Below, in pieces: positions 14,154 to 22,046 of a stretch of 64,000 bases of DNA (positions within the stretch are counted from its first letter, which is position 1; every line of letters begins with the position of its first letter). The stretch is from a virus, in the IMG/VR virus record IMGVR_UViG_3300036791_000379, positions 32,182-96,181 of that record; one strand, written 5' to 3'. Both the position numbers and the translations under genes were made by a program. The notes beneath the pieces are model-generated. The model was given only the letters and a program-made list of their open reading frames with translations. It did no database searches and was not told the origin of the DNA.

Positions 14154-14429
14154 CTATTTTGTTGACCAGCCGCGCCGCCACATGAAGGCGCAGTAGGCCG
14201 CTACGTCGAGCGGATCGCCCTTCTCAATGTGTCGCAACAGTTCGGCTCGGCATTCGGCTTCCCAATCATCAGTACGCCAGTTGTCCCGGTAACCATACTT
14301 TTGCTCAGCCTTCGCGAGCTTGTCGGAGAGGGCTTGGGCAAAATCGCGGATCAATTGCCGGGTATTGGGATGCAGATCATCTCGCAAGACTGTAATCTGG
14401 TTCTCTGATGGTGCCGTGCAGTTGGTCAT
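14154..14429 (-). CDS. Conserved phage protein (91 aa)
   Basis: ATG at 14429. The segment KYGYRDNW, then 'ECRAELLRHIEKGDPLDVAAYCAFMW', matches a widespread uncharacterised phage family that I recognise by this signature. It is predicted all-helical. Usual neighbours are early accessory genes; function unknown. Confidence 0.75.
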   Translation of the reverse strand: MTNCTAPSENQITVLRDDLHPNTRQLIRDFAQALSDKLAKAEQKYGYRDNWRTDDWEAECRAELLRHIEKGDPLDVAAYCAFMWRRGWSTK

Positions 14430-14466
14430 TGTCTCACCTCGCGTTAATGCGCCACAAACGCTTCGC

Positions 14467-14886
14467 TCACGTCTTCACGCGCGAATAGGTGACGATGCTG
14501 CGATCGACGTTGCCGATCCTGTCCCACACCACCTCCGGCTTGATCAGGCCGAGCCATGTCACATCCTGTCGCAGTATCGCGATCGGCATCCGGCAGCTTG
14601 CGGTTTCGCCGAGATGGTTCGCACCGATGATCAGGCACTTGCCGGCGATCGGGTCCTTGGCGGTCGGCAGCAGGAAGGCGTGGATCGGCTCGCCGCGCAT
14701 TAGGCCGCCGTCGTCGACCCAGCCAGAATCCTTGTGGCCGCCTTCAAAGGCCGCGAGCCCGAAGTTGTCGAGAGTCTCGGCACCGATCAGTTCATGCATC
14801 TCGGCGAACGAGAGCGTGCTCTCCAGCTCGCGGACATTGCGGGCCTCCGGGTCGATCAGGATCGCGCGATAGGTCTTCTTGCTCAT
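14467..14886 (-). CDS. Phage protein resembling the DUF3846 type (139 aa)
   Basis: ATG at 14886. It opens with the RAILIDPEARNV segment typical of phage proteins of the DUF3846 type, then GWVDDGGLMRGEPIHAFLL and AGKCLIIGAN. Function of the family is unknown. The assignment rests on these two signature segments and is moderately secure. Confidence 0.65.
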   Translation of the reverse strand: MSKKTYRAILIDPEARNVRELESTLSFAEMHELIGAETLDNFGLAAFEGGHKDSGWVDDGGLMRGEPIHAFLLPTAKDPIAGKCLIIGANHLGETASCRMPIAILRQDVTWLGLIKPEVVWDRIGNVDRSIVTYSRVKT

Positions 14887-15038
14887 CGCCGCACCGCCAA
14901 GACCAGCGCCAGCGCCATCAGCTCGTTCAGCCCATTGACGGCCTTGATCAGGTGCCGGATGGCGAGGCCGTTGAAGACAAGGCCGATGCCGAGCACGAGG
15001 ATCGTAATCGATTGCGCCAGTTCGTGTGCTATTTGCAT
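14883..15038 (-). CDS. Single-pass membrane micro-protein (51 aa)
   Basis: ATG at 15038 follows a GGAGGAG ribosome site. Residues 10-28 (ITILVLGIGLVFNGLAI) are a transmembrane segment and the C-terminal part is a second hydrophobic stretch. Role unknown. Confidence 0.65.
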   Translation of the reverse strand: MQIAHELAQSITILVLGIGLVFNGLAIRHLIKAVNGLNELMALALVLAVRR

Positions 15039-15039
15039 T

Positions 15040-15594
15040 TCACTCCTCCACCACAAGTCTGGCTTCGCCGCCAAGCGCCTCGACCATTTCCGTGTATGTG
15101 TGCGTCCTCGTCGCGACCATCCCGCTCGTGATCTCGCGCCACTCACCATTCTCGTCGAACGGCGGCGGGAAGATCACGATGGCGTCCTTGGCGTTGTAGC
15201 GGACGATAGTCGCGATGCCTTCCTGCGCCCGGCGAAACATCCAGCGCCGCAGCGCCGGGTCGCGATGTGCGTCCGGGTGATTCGGATCGATCCAGACTTG
15301 CACGACCTGAATGTTCTGCTTGTTGCCGGTCCCGTCGTTGTTGACGGTGACGAAGTCCGGCATCACGTCGATGACATAGTGCGCCCGGTCGGGGCGCGAC
15401 AGCTCGTCGGCGTCGTCGTTGACGAGCCACCGGCAATTCCAGACGCCGCACTCGAACGGCATCTTGGCGGTGTGGTAGACCGCACAACCCTTGCCGAACT
15501 TCTGATGCTTGCAGCGCTCGCCCGCCTTCTTCTGCAGCGGCGGCACCGGCAGCAGCTTGCAGCAGAGCTGGCAGTCACCGCACTCGCGTTTCAT
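15040..15594 (-). CDS. YkgJ-type zinc/iron-chelating protein (184 aa)
   Basis: ATG at 15594. The N-terminus has CGDCQLCCKLLPV, then a C-x2-H-x5-GC segment and CGVWNCRW, the eight-Cys signature of the YkgJ-like zinc- or iron-chelating family. These proteins occur in bacteria and phages; the cofactor and reaction are not established. The C-terminal half is alpha/beta. Confidence 0.75.
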   Translation of the reverse strand: MKRECGDCQLCCKLLPVPPLQKKAGERCKHQKFGKGCAVYHTAKMPFECGVWNCRWLVNDDADELSRPDRAHYVIDVMPDFVTVNNDGTGNKQNIQVVQVWIDPNHPDAHRDPALRRWMFRRAQEGIATIVRYNAKDAIVIFPPPFDENGEWREITSGMVATRTHTYTEMVEALGGEARLVVEE

Positions 15595-15788
15595 TTGGCT
15601 CCTCGACCGAACTCTGGATTACTTTTTTGCTTGGCGATTAACTGATAGATGCGCTGCCTCGACAGGTGAAACTGGTCGGCAGCTTCACCCGCCGAATGGG
15701 TCTTCAGGAAAGCAAAGATAGCGCTGCGCCGCCGCTGCCATTTGTCATGGTCGGCAAAGCGCTTCCATTTGCCGGGTCCGTGCATCAT
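15591..15788 (-). CDS. Small helix-turn-helix protein (65 aa)
   Basis: ATG at 15788 overlaps the upstream stop. Residues 33-52 (AGEAADQFHLSRQRIYQLI) are a clear helix-turn-helix. The N-terminal half is basic. It could bind DNA as a small regulator. Confidence 0.7.
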   Translation of the reverse strand: MMHGPGKWKRFADHDKWQRRRSAIFAFLKTHSAGEAADQFHLSRQRIYQLIAKQKSNPEFGRGAK

Positions 15789-16018
15789 TGCTTCCTCGAT
15801 AGAACGACCTCGGTGCCGTCGACAATCGAATGATAGATGCCGCGTGCCGCATCGGTCGAGGTCTGAGCGAAGATCGGCATCGAACCGACATGGCCGTTGA
15901 GGATCGCCTCGAACTGGATGAAGGCCGAGATTTGATTGTCCGAGATGAGAACGACGAGGCCGTCGACCGTCCGGTCGCCGCACGTTACGATGCATTCGTC
16001 ACCGCTGGAGAACGTCAT
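15785..16018 (-). CDS. Small hypothetical protein (77 aa)
   Basis: ATG at 16018 overlaps the upstream stop. The beta-rich pattern with CIVTCGDRTVDGLVVLIS at the start suggests a small barrel. No family is recognised. Confidence 0.65.
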   Translation of the reverse strand: MTFSSGDECIVTCGDRTVDGLVVLISDNQISAFIQFEAILNGHVGSMPIFAQTSTDAARGIYHSIVDGTEVVLSRKQ

Positions 16019-16290
16019 TCTTTGGCGATCCTGCTCATGCGTTTGATATAGATCGTCGCTCGCCTGATCCGCTCGCCCGGCCGCTTCTCAGCTCTTGCCA
16101 TCAGGCGACCCCACACGATCCTGCGGACCTTGAACTGGCCGTTCTTGAGCACGGTGCCGAGCGCCCAGCATTCGGCATTGGAAGCCCGTACACTGGTCGC
16201 CGCCGCAAGCCGGGCCTTGGCGCTCTTCAGATCAAGCCGGGCTGTCTCGACCCTGTCCATCACGTCAGCCGTGGTCGCGTCTTTTTTCAT
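16015..16290 (-). CDS. Basic helical protein (91 aa)
   Basis: ATG at 16290. The N-terminal 45 residues look coiled-coil; the C-terminal half is very basic (GRLMARAEKRPGERIRRA), suggesting nucleic-acid contact. Coupled to both neighbours. Confidence 0.65.
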   Translation of the reverse strand: MKKDATTADVMDRVETARLDLKSAKARLAAATSVRASNAECWALGTVLKNGQFKVRRIVWGRLMARAEKRPGERIRRATIYIKRMSRIAKE

Positions 16291-16601
16291 CCCTTACTCC
16301 ACTTCGCGCGCTCGTAAATCTTGGTGAAGGTCAGGCCCGGCTCTACCGTCAATCGCTTGAGCATGGCCGCGAACGGCTCCTCCGGTCCGTCGATCCCGAC
16401 TTCAAAGTGACAGCCGGGGTTCGCGGTGTCGAAGTCGCGCAGATGCTGCAGCCACTTCTGCTGCAGCGCTTCCGGGACATGGGCACAGGTGAAGATTTTG
16501 ATGTCCAGCTTTTCCGCTCGCCGTAGCGGCTCACCCATCGGACCCGGTATCCCGTCCTGCTCTGGTAGCGGTCCCTTTGGTCCTTGTTCAGCGTTCGTCA
16601 T
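16287..16601 (-). CDS. Hypothetical protein (104 aa)
   Basis: ATG at 16601, after GAGCG. The first 22 residues are Pro/Gly-rich and flexible; the rest is alpha/beta with IKIFTCAHVP and CHFEVGIDGPEEPF. Similar small proteins occur in other alphaproteobacterial prophages. Function unknown. Confidence 0.65.
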   Translation of the reverse strand: MTNAEQGPKGPLPEQDGIPGPMGEPLRRAEKLDIKIFTCAHVPEALQQKWLQHLRDFDTANPGCHFEVGIDGPEEPFAAMLKRLTVEPGLTFTKIYERAKWSKG

Positions 16602-16740
16602 CGCGCTCGCTCCATTTCTTGAGCCGCGCCGCCCGGCGACGGGCATGCCGGTTGCCGGTCTCGGTTTCAGCGGCGATCCGCCGCATCGGGGTCGACGGCA
16701 GCCTCTCCATGTTGCGGCTCTTGTTTCGCTTCTTCGTCAT
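16588..16740 (-). CDS. Very basic micro-protein (50 aa)
   Basis: ATG at 16740 with GAGGAGGAAACC upstream. Nearly half the residues are Arg/Lys, with no hydrophobic core. A disordered nucleic-acid-binding peptide is the simplest reading. It overlaps the next gene by 14 bases. Confidence 0.55.
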   Translation of the reverse strand: MTKKRNKSRNMERLPSTPMRRIAAETETGNRHARRRAARLKKWSERDDER

Positions 16741-17015
16741 GGTTTCCTCCTCGACTGGAACGGCTCGATCCGCGCGCCCGGTGCCAGTTGCGAATGCGGT
16801 CCCGGCTGCTTGCAGATTTGACAGGTGATGATGGTGCCGGGATGCTCGGCGATCACCCGCTGGCCCGAAGGATAGATGCCAACCTCGTGGTGGCAGCTCA
16901 TGCAGCGCGCGACGATCTGATCGGGATGCACCATGTGCATGTCGGCGAGCCGCATCACGATCAGCTCCGGTGCTCGCGGTCGCCGCCATCCGCGCAGGCG
17001 CTCGAACAGCTTCAT
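16737..17015 (-). CDS. Small zinc-binding protein (92 aa)
   Basis: ATG at 17015. CMSCHHEVG and CQIC knuckles 28 residues apart form a zinc ribbon; a basic N-terminal helix precedes it. Coupled by ATGA to its neighbours. Confidence 0.7.
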   Translation of the reverse strand: MKLFERLRGWRRPRAPELIVMRLADMHMVHPDQIVARCMSCHHEVGIYPSGQRVIAEHPGTIITCQICKQPGPHSQLAPGARIEPFQSRRKP

Positions 17016-17221
17016 TTAGGTCCTCTGAGATACGCGCGGAGTCTCGGCTCCGAGCAGAACAGGATCGCATTGACCGCCGCCAAGTAGGCATCAATCGATG
17101 CGTACAGATAGCGGCCCTCGTTGAACGCAAGGCACGCCATCCAGACGCACGCCGCACCGACGAGCACGGCACCGACCTGCATGCAATAGGTGCTCGCGAG
17201 CAGCAGCAGCCTCGGCGTCAT
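17012..17221 (-). CDS. Small membrane protein (69 aa)
   Basis: ATG at 17221. Two hydrophobic segments (about residues 5-30 and 38-55) with a short charged loop suggest a two-pass inner-membrane protein. Function unknown. Confidence 0.65.
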   Translation of the reverse strand: MTPRLLLLASTYCMQVGAVLVGAACVWMACLAFNEGRYLYASIDAYLAAVNAILFCSEPRLRAYLRGPK

Positions 17222-17394
17222 TTGCGGAACTCCTTGCGGATGTCGGCTGCGATCAGCGCGCCGATCTTCTTTGCCATGGCGCGAGCGGAGGTTTCGCCCG
17301 GCGGCTCAAGCAGCTCGTGGAAATGTTCCGCGCGTTTGGCACAGGCCTCGACGGTCACATCGATCAGCGCGTCGCGTTCTTCGGGCGTCATCAT
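17218..17394 (-). CDS. Small helical protein (58 aa)
   Basis: Starts ATGATG at 17394, overlapping the upstream TGA, and ends TGA at 17218-17220, overlapping the next ATG. The coupling on both sides argues for a real gene of 58 codons. The protein has one Cys, a mid Pro-Pro-Gly and a basic amphipathic C-terminal helix. Confidence 0.6.
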   Translation of the reverse strand: MMTPEERDALIDVTVEACAKRAEHFHELLEPPGETSARAMAKKIGALIAADIRKEFRK

Positions 17395-17624
17395 GCGCTC
17401 CTCGCTTTCGCGATGTCCTCGTCAAGCTGTGCGACCAGCAGCTTGCGGGCGTCGAGCCCGAACTCGCGCTCGATCCGCAGCGCCAGCTCAATCGACAGTG
17501 CCGCGTTGCCGTTGACGACGTTCGACAGGCTTGGCCGGGACATCTGCAGACGCGCCGCCGCGTCGGTGACGGTCTGACCGCCCTGCACGATGACGGCCTC
17601 GTACACTCGCTCATATACTCGCAT
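17391..17624 (-). CDS. HigA-like helix-turn-helix protein (77 aa)
   Basis: ATG at 17624. Residues about 14-50 (QTVTDAAARLQMSRPSLSNVVNG) followed by LSIELALRIEREFG match the HigA/VapI antitoxin type of Xre domain. No HigB toxin gene adjoins it, so it is probably an orphan regulator. Confidence 0.8.
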   Translation of the reverse strand: MRVYERVYEAVIVQGGQTVTDAAARLQMSRPSLSNVVNGNAALSIELALRIEREFGLDARKLLVAQLDEDIAKARSA

Positions 17625-17980
17625 CAAGCATCCAGCCTCGCGCATTCGTTCGAACAGTAGACCGCGACATGCGCGGGCGGGATCGGCTTGCCGCAGTCGA
17701 AGCGCAGGCAGAGCCGCCCGTTGGCATCACCGGCAGCAACCCAGCCGCGTTTGCCGCAAGCCGAGCAGCCGTGGCCGCCGCAGCCGTGGCACTGCACGGC
17801 ATCGGCCGAATAGGTCTTGTCGCGCGGGATGTCCATCATGGCCTCCAAGGTAGCAAATTGGGCTTCCAGCTTGCGCTGGATGCTATTGAAGCGACGCAGC
17901 GCCAGATGGTGCCGCACCAGCGCCACCGCGTTGAGGACCATGACTGCGACGAAAATCCACATCCAGATGTTGTCGGTCAT
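17624..17980 (-). CDS. Membrane-anchored zinc-knuckle protein (118 aa)
   Basis: ATG at 17980. Residues 5-24 are a transmembrane helix, followed by a coiled-coil linker. Residues 63-76 (CHGCGGHGCSACGKRG) resemble a DnaJ-type zinc knuckle, and the tail has C-G-x-x-I-P-P and YCSNEC, another zinc site like those of DUF2116-type proteins. Function unknown. Confidence 0.65.
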   Translation of the reverse strand: MTDNIWMWIFVAVMVLNAVALVRHHLALRRFNSIQRKLEAQFATLEAMMDIPRDKTYSADAVQCHGCGGHGCSACGKRGWVAAGDANGRLCLRFDCGKPIPPAHVAVYCSNECARLDA

Positions 17981-18216
17981 TGTCGGCTCCTGCCGGCCGA
18001 GTCGATGTCGTGGCGCTCGGTCTGCGAGACCACCGAAACGGTCCAGCCCTTCCGTTGGCAGTGATCGCGGACGAGGTCGCGGGTCCACTTCTTGCGCTTC
18101 ATGAAGCCGACGATCGGTGCGGCCTCGATCACCACGTCGTCCCAGAGTACGATGCCGGCATTGAAGCGTTGTCCCTTGTCGGTTGCGCCCGTGATCTGGG
18201 CCAGCAGCTCGATCAC
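17977..18216 (-). CDS. Small hypothetical protein (79 aa)
   Basis: ATG at 18216. It contains FMKRKKWTRDLVRDHCQRKGW, a basic segment of helix-loop type. No family is recognised. Coupled to both neighbours by ATGA overlaps. Confidence 0.6.
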   Translation of the reverse strand: MIELLAQITGATDKGQRFNAGIVLWDDVVIEAAPIVGFMKRKKWTRDLVRDHCQRKGWTVSVVSQTERHDIDSAGRSRQ

Positions 18217-18452
18217 TGCAGCCTCGGCGGCCGGTCATCCCAGCCGAGCAGCCAGTGTGGCGTCTTGTGGAGAACGTCGCAGAGCCGGACGATCTCGGAC
18301 CCATACAGCACCGCGCGTCCCAGCTCCCAGTTCTCAATCTGGGTTTCGCTAAACCCGGTCAGCCCGGCCAGTTCGTTGCGGCTCATGTCGGCATCGTACA
18401 TCGCCTGTTGCAGGCGCGCGCCAATTTCCTTCCCCATCTTCGCTTCCGTCAT
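18213..18452 (-). CDS. Xre-family helix-turn-helix protein (79 aa)
   Basis: ATG at 18452. MSRNELAGLTGFSETQIENWELGR (about residues 23-46) is a canonical Xre helix-turn-helix. The C-terminus 'CDVLHKTPHWLLGWDD' is the usual cap of cI/Cro-like single-domain regulators. It is one of six DNA-binding candidates in this leftward block. Confidence 0.8.
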   Translation of the reverse strand: MTEAKMGKEIGARLQQAMYDADMSRNELAGLTGFSETQIENWELGRAVLYGSEIVRLCDVLHKTPHWLLGWDDRPPRLQ

Positions 18453-18481
18453 CGTCGTCCCCTTTCACCGCGCTGGTGTGT

Positions 18482-18634
18482 TCAGGGCCTCACCAAGATC
18501 GACACCCAACCGCAGAACGGAATGCCGAGCAGCACGAGACCCATTACGAAATTGCCTCGCAAAATCTCGCGTCCGCCGCCGATGCAAAGCAGCACCGTCG
18601 TGAACAGGCCGATGAAAAGCTGCGGTTGCGTCAT
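18482..18634 (-). CDS. Membrane micro-protein (50 aa)
   Basis: ATG at 18634 overlaps the upstream stop. Two hydrophobic stretches (residues 6-20 and 30-47) around a short basic turn suggest a hairpin membrane protein. Role unknown. Confidence 0.6.
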   Translation of the reverse strand: MTQPQLFIGLFTTVLLCIGGGREILRGNFVMGLVLLGIPFCGWVSILVRP

Positions 18635-19062
18635 GCGTGACCTTCCTGCTTCGGCGCGTAGAGCGAGACCAGATTGACGGCGAACTCGCCGGGGTCGAAC
18701 TCCTCCATCCACATCTTGTCGGCCGGGTAGGACACGCCGAATGTCTCGGCGATCATCTGAACCGCTTCTGGCGACGGCATCATGCCCTTCTTCGGACGGT
18801 TGATAACGCTGACCGAGAGATGTGTGCAGAGACCGGACGGCTGATCTTCGACGGAGAACGCGGCGCGGTAGCCGCCGGGGAAGATGATGTGCTGCGACGG
18901 CGGTCTTTCGAAACCCGGCTTGCGATCCGCCAGCTTCACCATCACGCTGTCCGGCGTGATGCCGTCGCGGAGCGTCTCGAACCTGATCGGATGCGCTTTG
19001 GCGTAGGCAATCATCTCAGCGACTCGTTTCTCTTCAGTCTCGCCTATCCGCAGTATGGCCAT
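18631..19062 (-). CDS. Conserved phage protein (143 aa)
   Basis: ATG at 19062 chosen (another at 19068). The segments MIAYAKAHPI, QHIIFPGGYRAAFSVEDQP and CTHLSVSV mark an uncharacterised phage family that I recognise by pattern. Predicted alpha/beta. Function unknown. Confidence 0.7.
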   Translation of the reverse strand: MAILRIGETEEKRVAEMIAYAKAHPIRFETLRDGITPDSVMVKLADRKPGFERPPSQHIIFPGGYRAAFSVEDQPSGLCTHLSVSVINRPKKGMMPSPEAVQMIAETFGVSYPADKMWMEEFDPGEFAVNLVSLYAPKQEGHA

Positions 19063-19648
19063 CGGCACGCTCCTTCGTGATCACTCCCACGACGGCATTC
19101 AATTGTGTGGCGAGCGACTGGCACTCGCTGACGACGTATTGCTGGTCGCGATAGATGCGCTCCCGGCCATGAACGATCTCGCGCATGATGCCGCGCGCCT
19201 CTTCCGGCATCGAGTCGACCATCTCGTCCATCAGCTTGTCGATGATGTCGGACCGGAACGGCATGTAGTCACCGGCATGGCCGCAGTCGAAACCGAACCA
19301 CCAGTGACCGTCCGGCTTGTCGCCCGGCACACGATCCTCGGCAAAGTTGACGCCGCCGTGGACTTGCAGCGCGATGCTGATCTCGCAGGCGTCGGTCAGC
19401 TCTTTGCCGCTGAACAAATGGATGAACAAATCCATGGGTCCGGTGCCCTCGAATCCACGTCGCCGCGCAAACCACGAGGCAGGGAGCTTCAGCAGATGAT
19501 TGGTCGGCAGGCCGAACAGCGGATGCCCCTCGCCGACGCCGACATAGCCACACCAATTGCCGCGAGGAATCCGCTGCATCCTGCACGGCAGGCCCTCGGC
19601 CTCAAAGTCGAGGCTGTCCGGCTCGGTTTCCCACGGACGCTCGGTCAA
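19034..19648 (-). CDS. Conserved phage protein (204 aa)
   Basis: ATG at 19648. Signature segments: GNWCGYVGVGEGHPL, VHGGVNFAED, HWWFGFDCGHAGDYMP and 'YRDQQYVVSECQSLATQL'. I recognise this as a widespread uncharacterised phage family. The conserved Cys, His and Asp in the FDCGHAGD motif could form an active or metal site. Confidence 0.75.
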   Translation of the reverse strand: MTERPWETEPDSLDFEAEGLPCRMQRIPRGNWCGYVGVGEGHPLFGLPTNHLLKLPASWFARRRGFEGTGPMDLFIHLFSGKELTDACEISIALQVHGGVNFAEDRVPGDKPDGHWWFGFDCGHAGDYMPFRSDIIDKLMDEMVDSMPEEARGIMREIVHGRERIYRDQQYVVSECQSLATQLNAVVGVITKERADGHTADRRD

Positions 19649-19836
19649 TTCATCGACTCCGCCATTGTTCGCTTCTTCATCGCCACGAGATCGTCCACGA
19701 AACAGGTCATGGCGCTGATCGCGTCGGTGGACGACACACCTCTCTCGGTCAGGTGATGATAGACGTCGAGCAGCCAGTTGTCGCTGTAGCCCCTGTCCCT
19801 GATGCGCTCGACGATCAGCGTGCGGTGGTGGTTCAT
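19645..19836 (-). CDS. Small hypothetical protein (63 aa)
   Basis: ATG at 19836. A helical protein containing NWLLDVYHHLTERG. Coupled to the next gene by ATGA. No family is recognised. Confidence 0.6.
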   Translation of the reverse strand: MNHHRTLIVERIRDRGYSDNWLLDVYHHLTERGVSSTDAISAMTCFVDDLVAMKKRTMAESMN

Positions 19837-19854
19837 GGAGTCCTCACTCCAGTT

Positions 19855-20190
19855 CTACTGACTCGGCGTCTTGAGTCTGGCTTTCCTGAACCAGTCTTCC
19901 GTGGCCTCCGGGATGTCGGAGGTGTCGATCTCTTCAGTCATCGACGCCGCCATCACGTCTGCGGGTGACGGCACCTCGATCTGGCGCACCTTGAACCACA
20001 GCTCGCTGCGCACGATGTCTTGCCAGACCCTAGCACCGAGACGATCGCCGATCTCGTTGTGGATCACCACGAGTTCGAGATGCGGCGGGTTGCTGGCCTT
20101 GGTGAAGGTAGCGATCCGCAGATTGGCCCACGGCTTGTTCATCGGAGAATAGATGAACCAGACTTCGCGGTGTTCCTGATCCTCGTCCAT
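19855..20190 (-). CDS. Hypothetical protein (111 aa)
   Basis: ATG at 20190 overlaps the upstream regulator's stop by one base. A beta-rich first half (VWFIYSPMN...IATFT) and an acidic C-terminus. No family is recognised. Confidence 0.65.
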   Translation of the reverse strand: MDEDQEHREVWFIYSPMNKPWANLRIATFTKASNPPHLELVVIHNEIGDRLGARVWQDIVRSELWFKVRQIEVPSPADVMAASMTEEIDTSDIPEATEDWFRKARLKTPSQ

Positions 20191-20627
20191 TACTCAAAGT
20201 CCGTATACGCGCGCACCAGAGTCCGAGCCAGATCGATCACGCCGCGCCGATGTGCGTTGCCGAGCTTCATCATAGCCTCGTTGATCGCGACGCCGTCCGT
20301 GGTCGCCAAGAAGTCGATGAAGCGCGACGCGCTCTCCTTGCCGTTGCCGCTCTTGAGATCATCCAGAAAATACGATGTGTTGACTTCAAGGATGGCGGCG
20401 ATCTGCACCAGCCGCGCCGATCCGATCCGGTTGACACCCTTCTCGTATTTCTGGACCTGTTGGAACGTCAGGCCGAGCCTGTTGGCCAGCTCCTGCTGGC
20501 TCATGTGCCGCTCCAGACGGCGGGCACGCAGACGCTTCCCGATGATGCGGTCGATCGACGTCACACCGCGAACGCTGGCCGTTATGCTGACGCGGCGTGC
20601 CTTTGTCGCCCTTGTCGCCTGTGTCAT
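20190..20627 (-). CDS. Xre-family regulator (145 aa)
   Basis: ATG at 20627 with AGAGGAGCG upstream. Residues 25-80 carry the helix-turn-helix MSQQELANRLGLTFQQVQKYEKG, the signature of a common alphaproteobacterial Xre repressor type with a C-terminal extension for oligomerisation. It is one of three regulators at the head of the leftward operon and the best cI-like candidate for the shared operator. Confidence 0.85.
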   Translation of the reverse strand: MTQATRATKARRVSITASVRGVTSIDRIIGKRLRARRLERHMSQQELANRLGLTFQQVQKYEKGVNRIGSARLVQIAAILEVNTSYFLDDLKSGNGKESASRFIDFLATTDGVAINEAMMKLGNAHRRGVIDLARTLVRAYTDFE

Positions 20628-20986
20628 CGCTTGACGCTCCTCTTCTTCGGTTTCGCGTGGCCGTTGGTTTTCGGCTTGGCCTGCTCCTGCTTCTCCGCCC
20701 ACGCCTTGGCAGCCTTGCGCTCCTTCTCGATGTCGATGTCATGCTCCTTGACGAACTCTTCGCGATAGCCGAGTGCCGTCATGACGCCAGCGACGGTGCG
20801 GTGTTGTGGGTTGCGGGTGTTGCCGTGGAAAAGTGCGTGAAGGCAGCTCGTCGAGATTCCGGACAGCTCGTGGACGAGGCCGAGCTTCGTGAAGAGATGT
20901 TCGTCCTGCAGCACCGTTCGCATTTTGTCGATGACAGGATTTTTATCGATGTAGCGATACGTCCTCAGTACGCGAAGCTCAGCCAT
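20624..20986 (-). CDS. Helix-turn-helix protein with basic tail (120 aa)
   Basis: ATG at 20986. Residues about 35-75 (KLGLVHELSGISTSCLHALFHG) form a helix-turn-helix; the last 35 residues are Lys-rich and disordered. Overlaps the preceding gene by eight bases. Probably a DNA-binding regulator. Confidence 0.7.
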   Translation of the reverse strand: MAELRVLRTYRYIDKNPVIDKMRTVLQDEHLFTKLGLVHELSGISTSCLHALFHGNTRNPQHRTVAGVMTALGYREEFVKEHDIDIEKERKAAKAWAEKQEQAKPKTNGHAKPKKRSVKR

Positions 20987-21638
20987 GGGCGGCCTCCACT
21001 TCGATCTTCATTCCCTTGGCGGTCAGCTCGTAGCCCGTGCCGTTGTGCTTGATGAAACCGCTCTTCTTGGCACGGTCGACGATGCCGCCCATGCTCTTTG
21101 ATGACACGCCGTGCGCGACGGCGCGCGTTTTGATTTCGCCGAGGGGAAGCGCGCCTTCCGCCAGTACGCGACGCAGCACGATGTTGCCCGAGCCGGGTGC
21201 AGCGCGCCCCTTCGGCCCATGCCTGACAGGAGCCGTCAGCGCTGGTGCATTCGATGCGATCGGCTGCGCCTGCTGCATCCCTCCTCCGCGCAGATCGGCC
21301 ATCGCCTTCGGCGTCAGCTCGTAGACGCCGCCTCCGTTGGACTTGACGATCTTCTTTTTCTTGAGGCCGTGCATCGTGCCGTAGATTTTCGCCTTCGACC
21401 GGCCGGTCGCTTGACACAGCGCGCTGATGTGTTGAGGCCCATTGGCGAGCAACGCGACGATCTGCATCTCGAATGTCGCGCCGTTGCCGTTCTTGGCAAC
21501 TGGATGAGGTAGCGCCTTCCGGGGGCCGCTGAGACCCAGATCGATCTTGACCACGCCATGCATCTCGTCGAGTCGCCGGAGCACCGTGCCCAGCGCGATC
21601 TCTTCGACTTCTAATTTAATTGGAAATGTTTTCGGCAT
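20979..21638 (-). CDS. Protein with two tandem winged-helix domains (219 aa)
   Basis: ATG at 21638, first gene of the leftward operon. Domain 1 (about residues 55-110) and domain 2 (about 155-215) share the layout helix, 'SKAKIYGTMHGLKKKKIV' or 'SSKSMGGIVDRAKKSGFI', then a wing ending YELTPKAM or YELTAKGM. The internal duplication is clear. It is probably a transcription regulator or DNA-bridging protein. Confidence 0.75.
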   Translation of the reverse strand: MPKTFPIKLEVEEIALGTVLRRLDEMHGVVKIDLGLSGPRKALPHPVAKNGNGATFEMQIVALLANGPQHISALCQATGRSKAKIYGTMHGLKKKKIVKSNGGGVYELTPKAMADLRGGGMQQAQPIASNAPALTAPVRHGPKGRAAPGSGNIVLRRVLAEGALPLGEIKTRAVAHGVSSKSMGGIVDRAKKSGFIKHNGTGYELTAKGMKIEVEAAHG

Positions 21639-21890
21639 CGCTTGTCCCTCTGCTGTTGCAGCGTTTCAGTTTCAGGGGATGTGCCGATTGAAAGTCGCGA
21701 GCCGGCATTTGCCGCTGCTCACGTTCGCCCGTCACACACACATTCTTTTTTGCTTTTCGGACCCGGTTCGAGCCGGTTGGTGCATATGAATACGACGTTC
21801 CCTTACGGTTGTGTAGGCAAAATTTCGTTCTGATGGTAAAAACTTTGCCGGATGGGGACGACACACACCGCCCCATTGCCGACAACTTTT

Positions 21891-21944
21891 GGACCTGCAC
21901 TTCGGGCGAAGATTTGTCTTCCGGTGTGCAGGTCCATCTTTTTT
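21891..21944 (+). terminator. Rightward terminator-like hairpin
   Basis: GGACCTGCAC (21891-21900) pairs perfectly with GTGCAGGTCC (21926-21935), followed by ATCTTTTTT. The 25-base loop can form a smaller GAAGA/TCTTC stem. No rightward gene is seen just upstream, so it may stop antisense or read-through transcription. Confidence 0.6.
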
Positions 21945-21957
21945 GCCGTGCTGCACG

Positions 21958-21986
21958 CAAAAAAATCCCCGCCCGAAGGCGGGGAT
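21958..21986 (-). terminator. Terminator of the leftward late operon
   Basis: On the minus strand, ATCCCCGCC, a four-base loop and GGCGGGGAT form a 9 bp stem followed directly by a T-run. It stands downstream of the last late gene (22047) and so ends the structural transcript. Confidence 0.9.
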
Positions 21987-22046
21987 CAAGGCCGGGAGAA
22001 CTGGTCAGACTGGCCAGAATGGCCATGGCCAAAGTGGCCACCACGT

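Larger units (their letters stand above)
21639..22046. other. Intergenic control region between the leftward accessory operon and the late operon
   Basis: About 400 bp without a credible gene. It must hold the promoter for the leftward regulator operon; no consensus promoter stands out, though an isolated ACGTCGTATT on the minus strand resembles half an operator. It also holds the two hairpins listed separately. Confidence 0.6.

Noticed and set aside
21741-21785. tRNA 3' end or attachment-site remnant (CCCGGTTCGAGCCGG)
   Set aside because: The T-stem does not pair properly, no other arm is found and no integrase is nearby.
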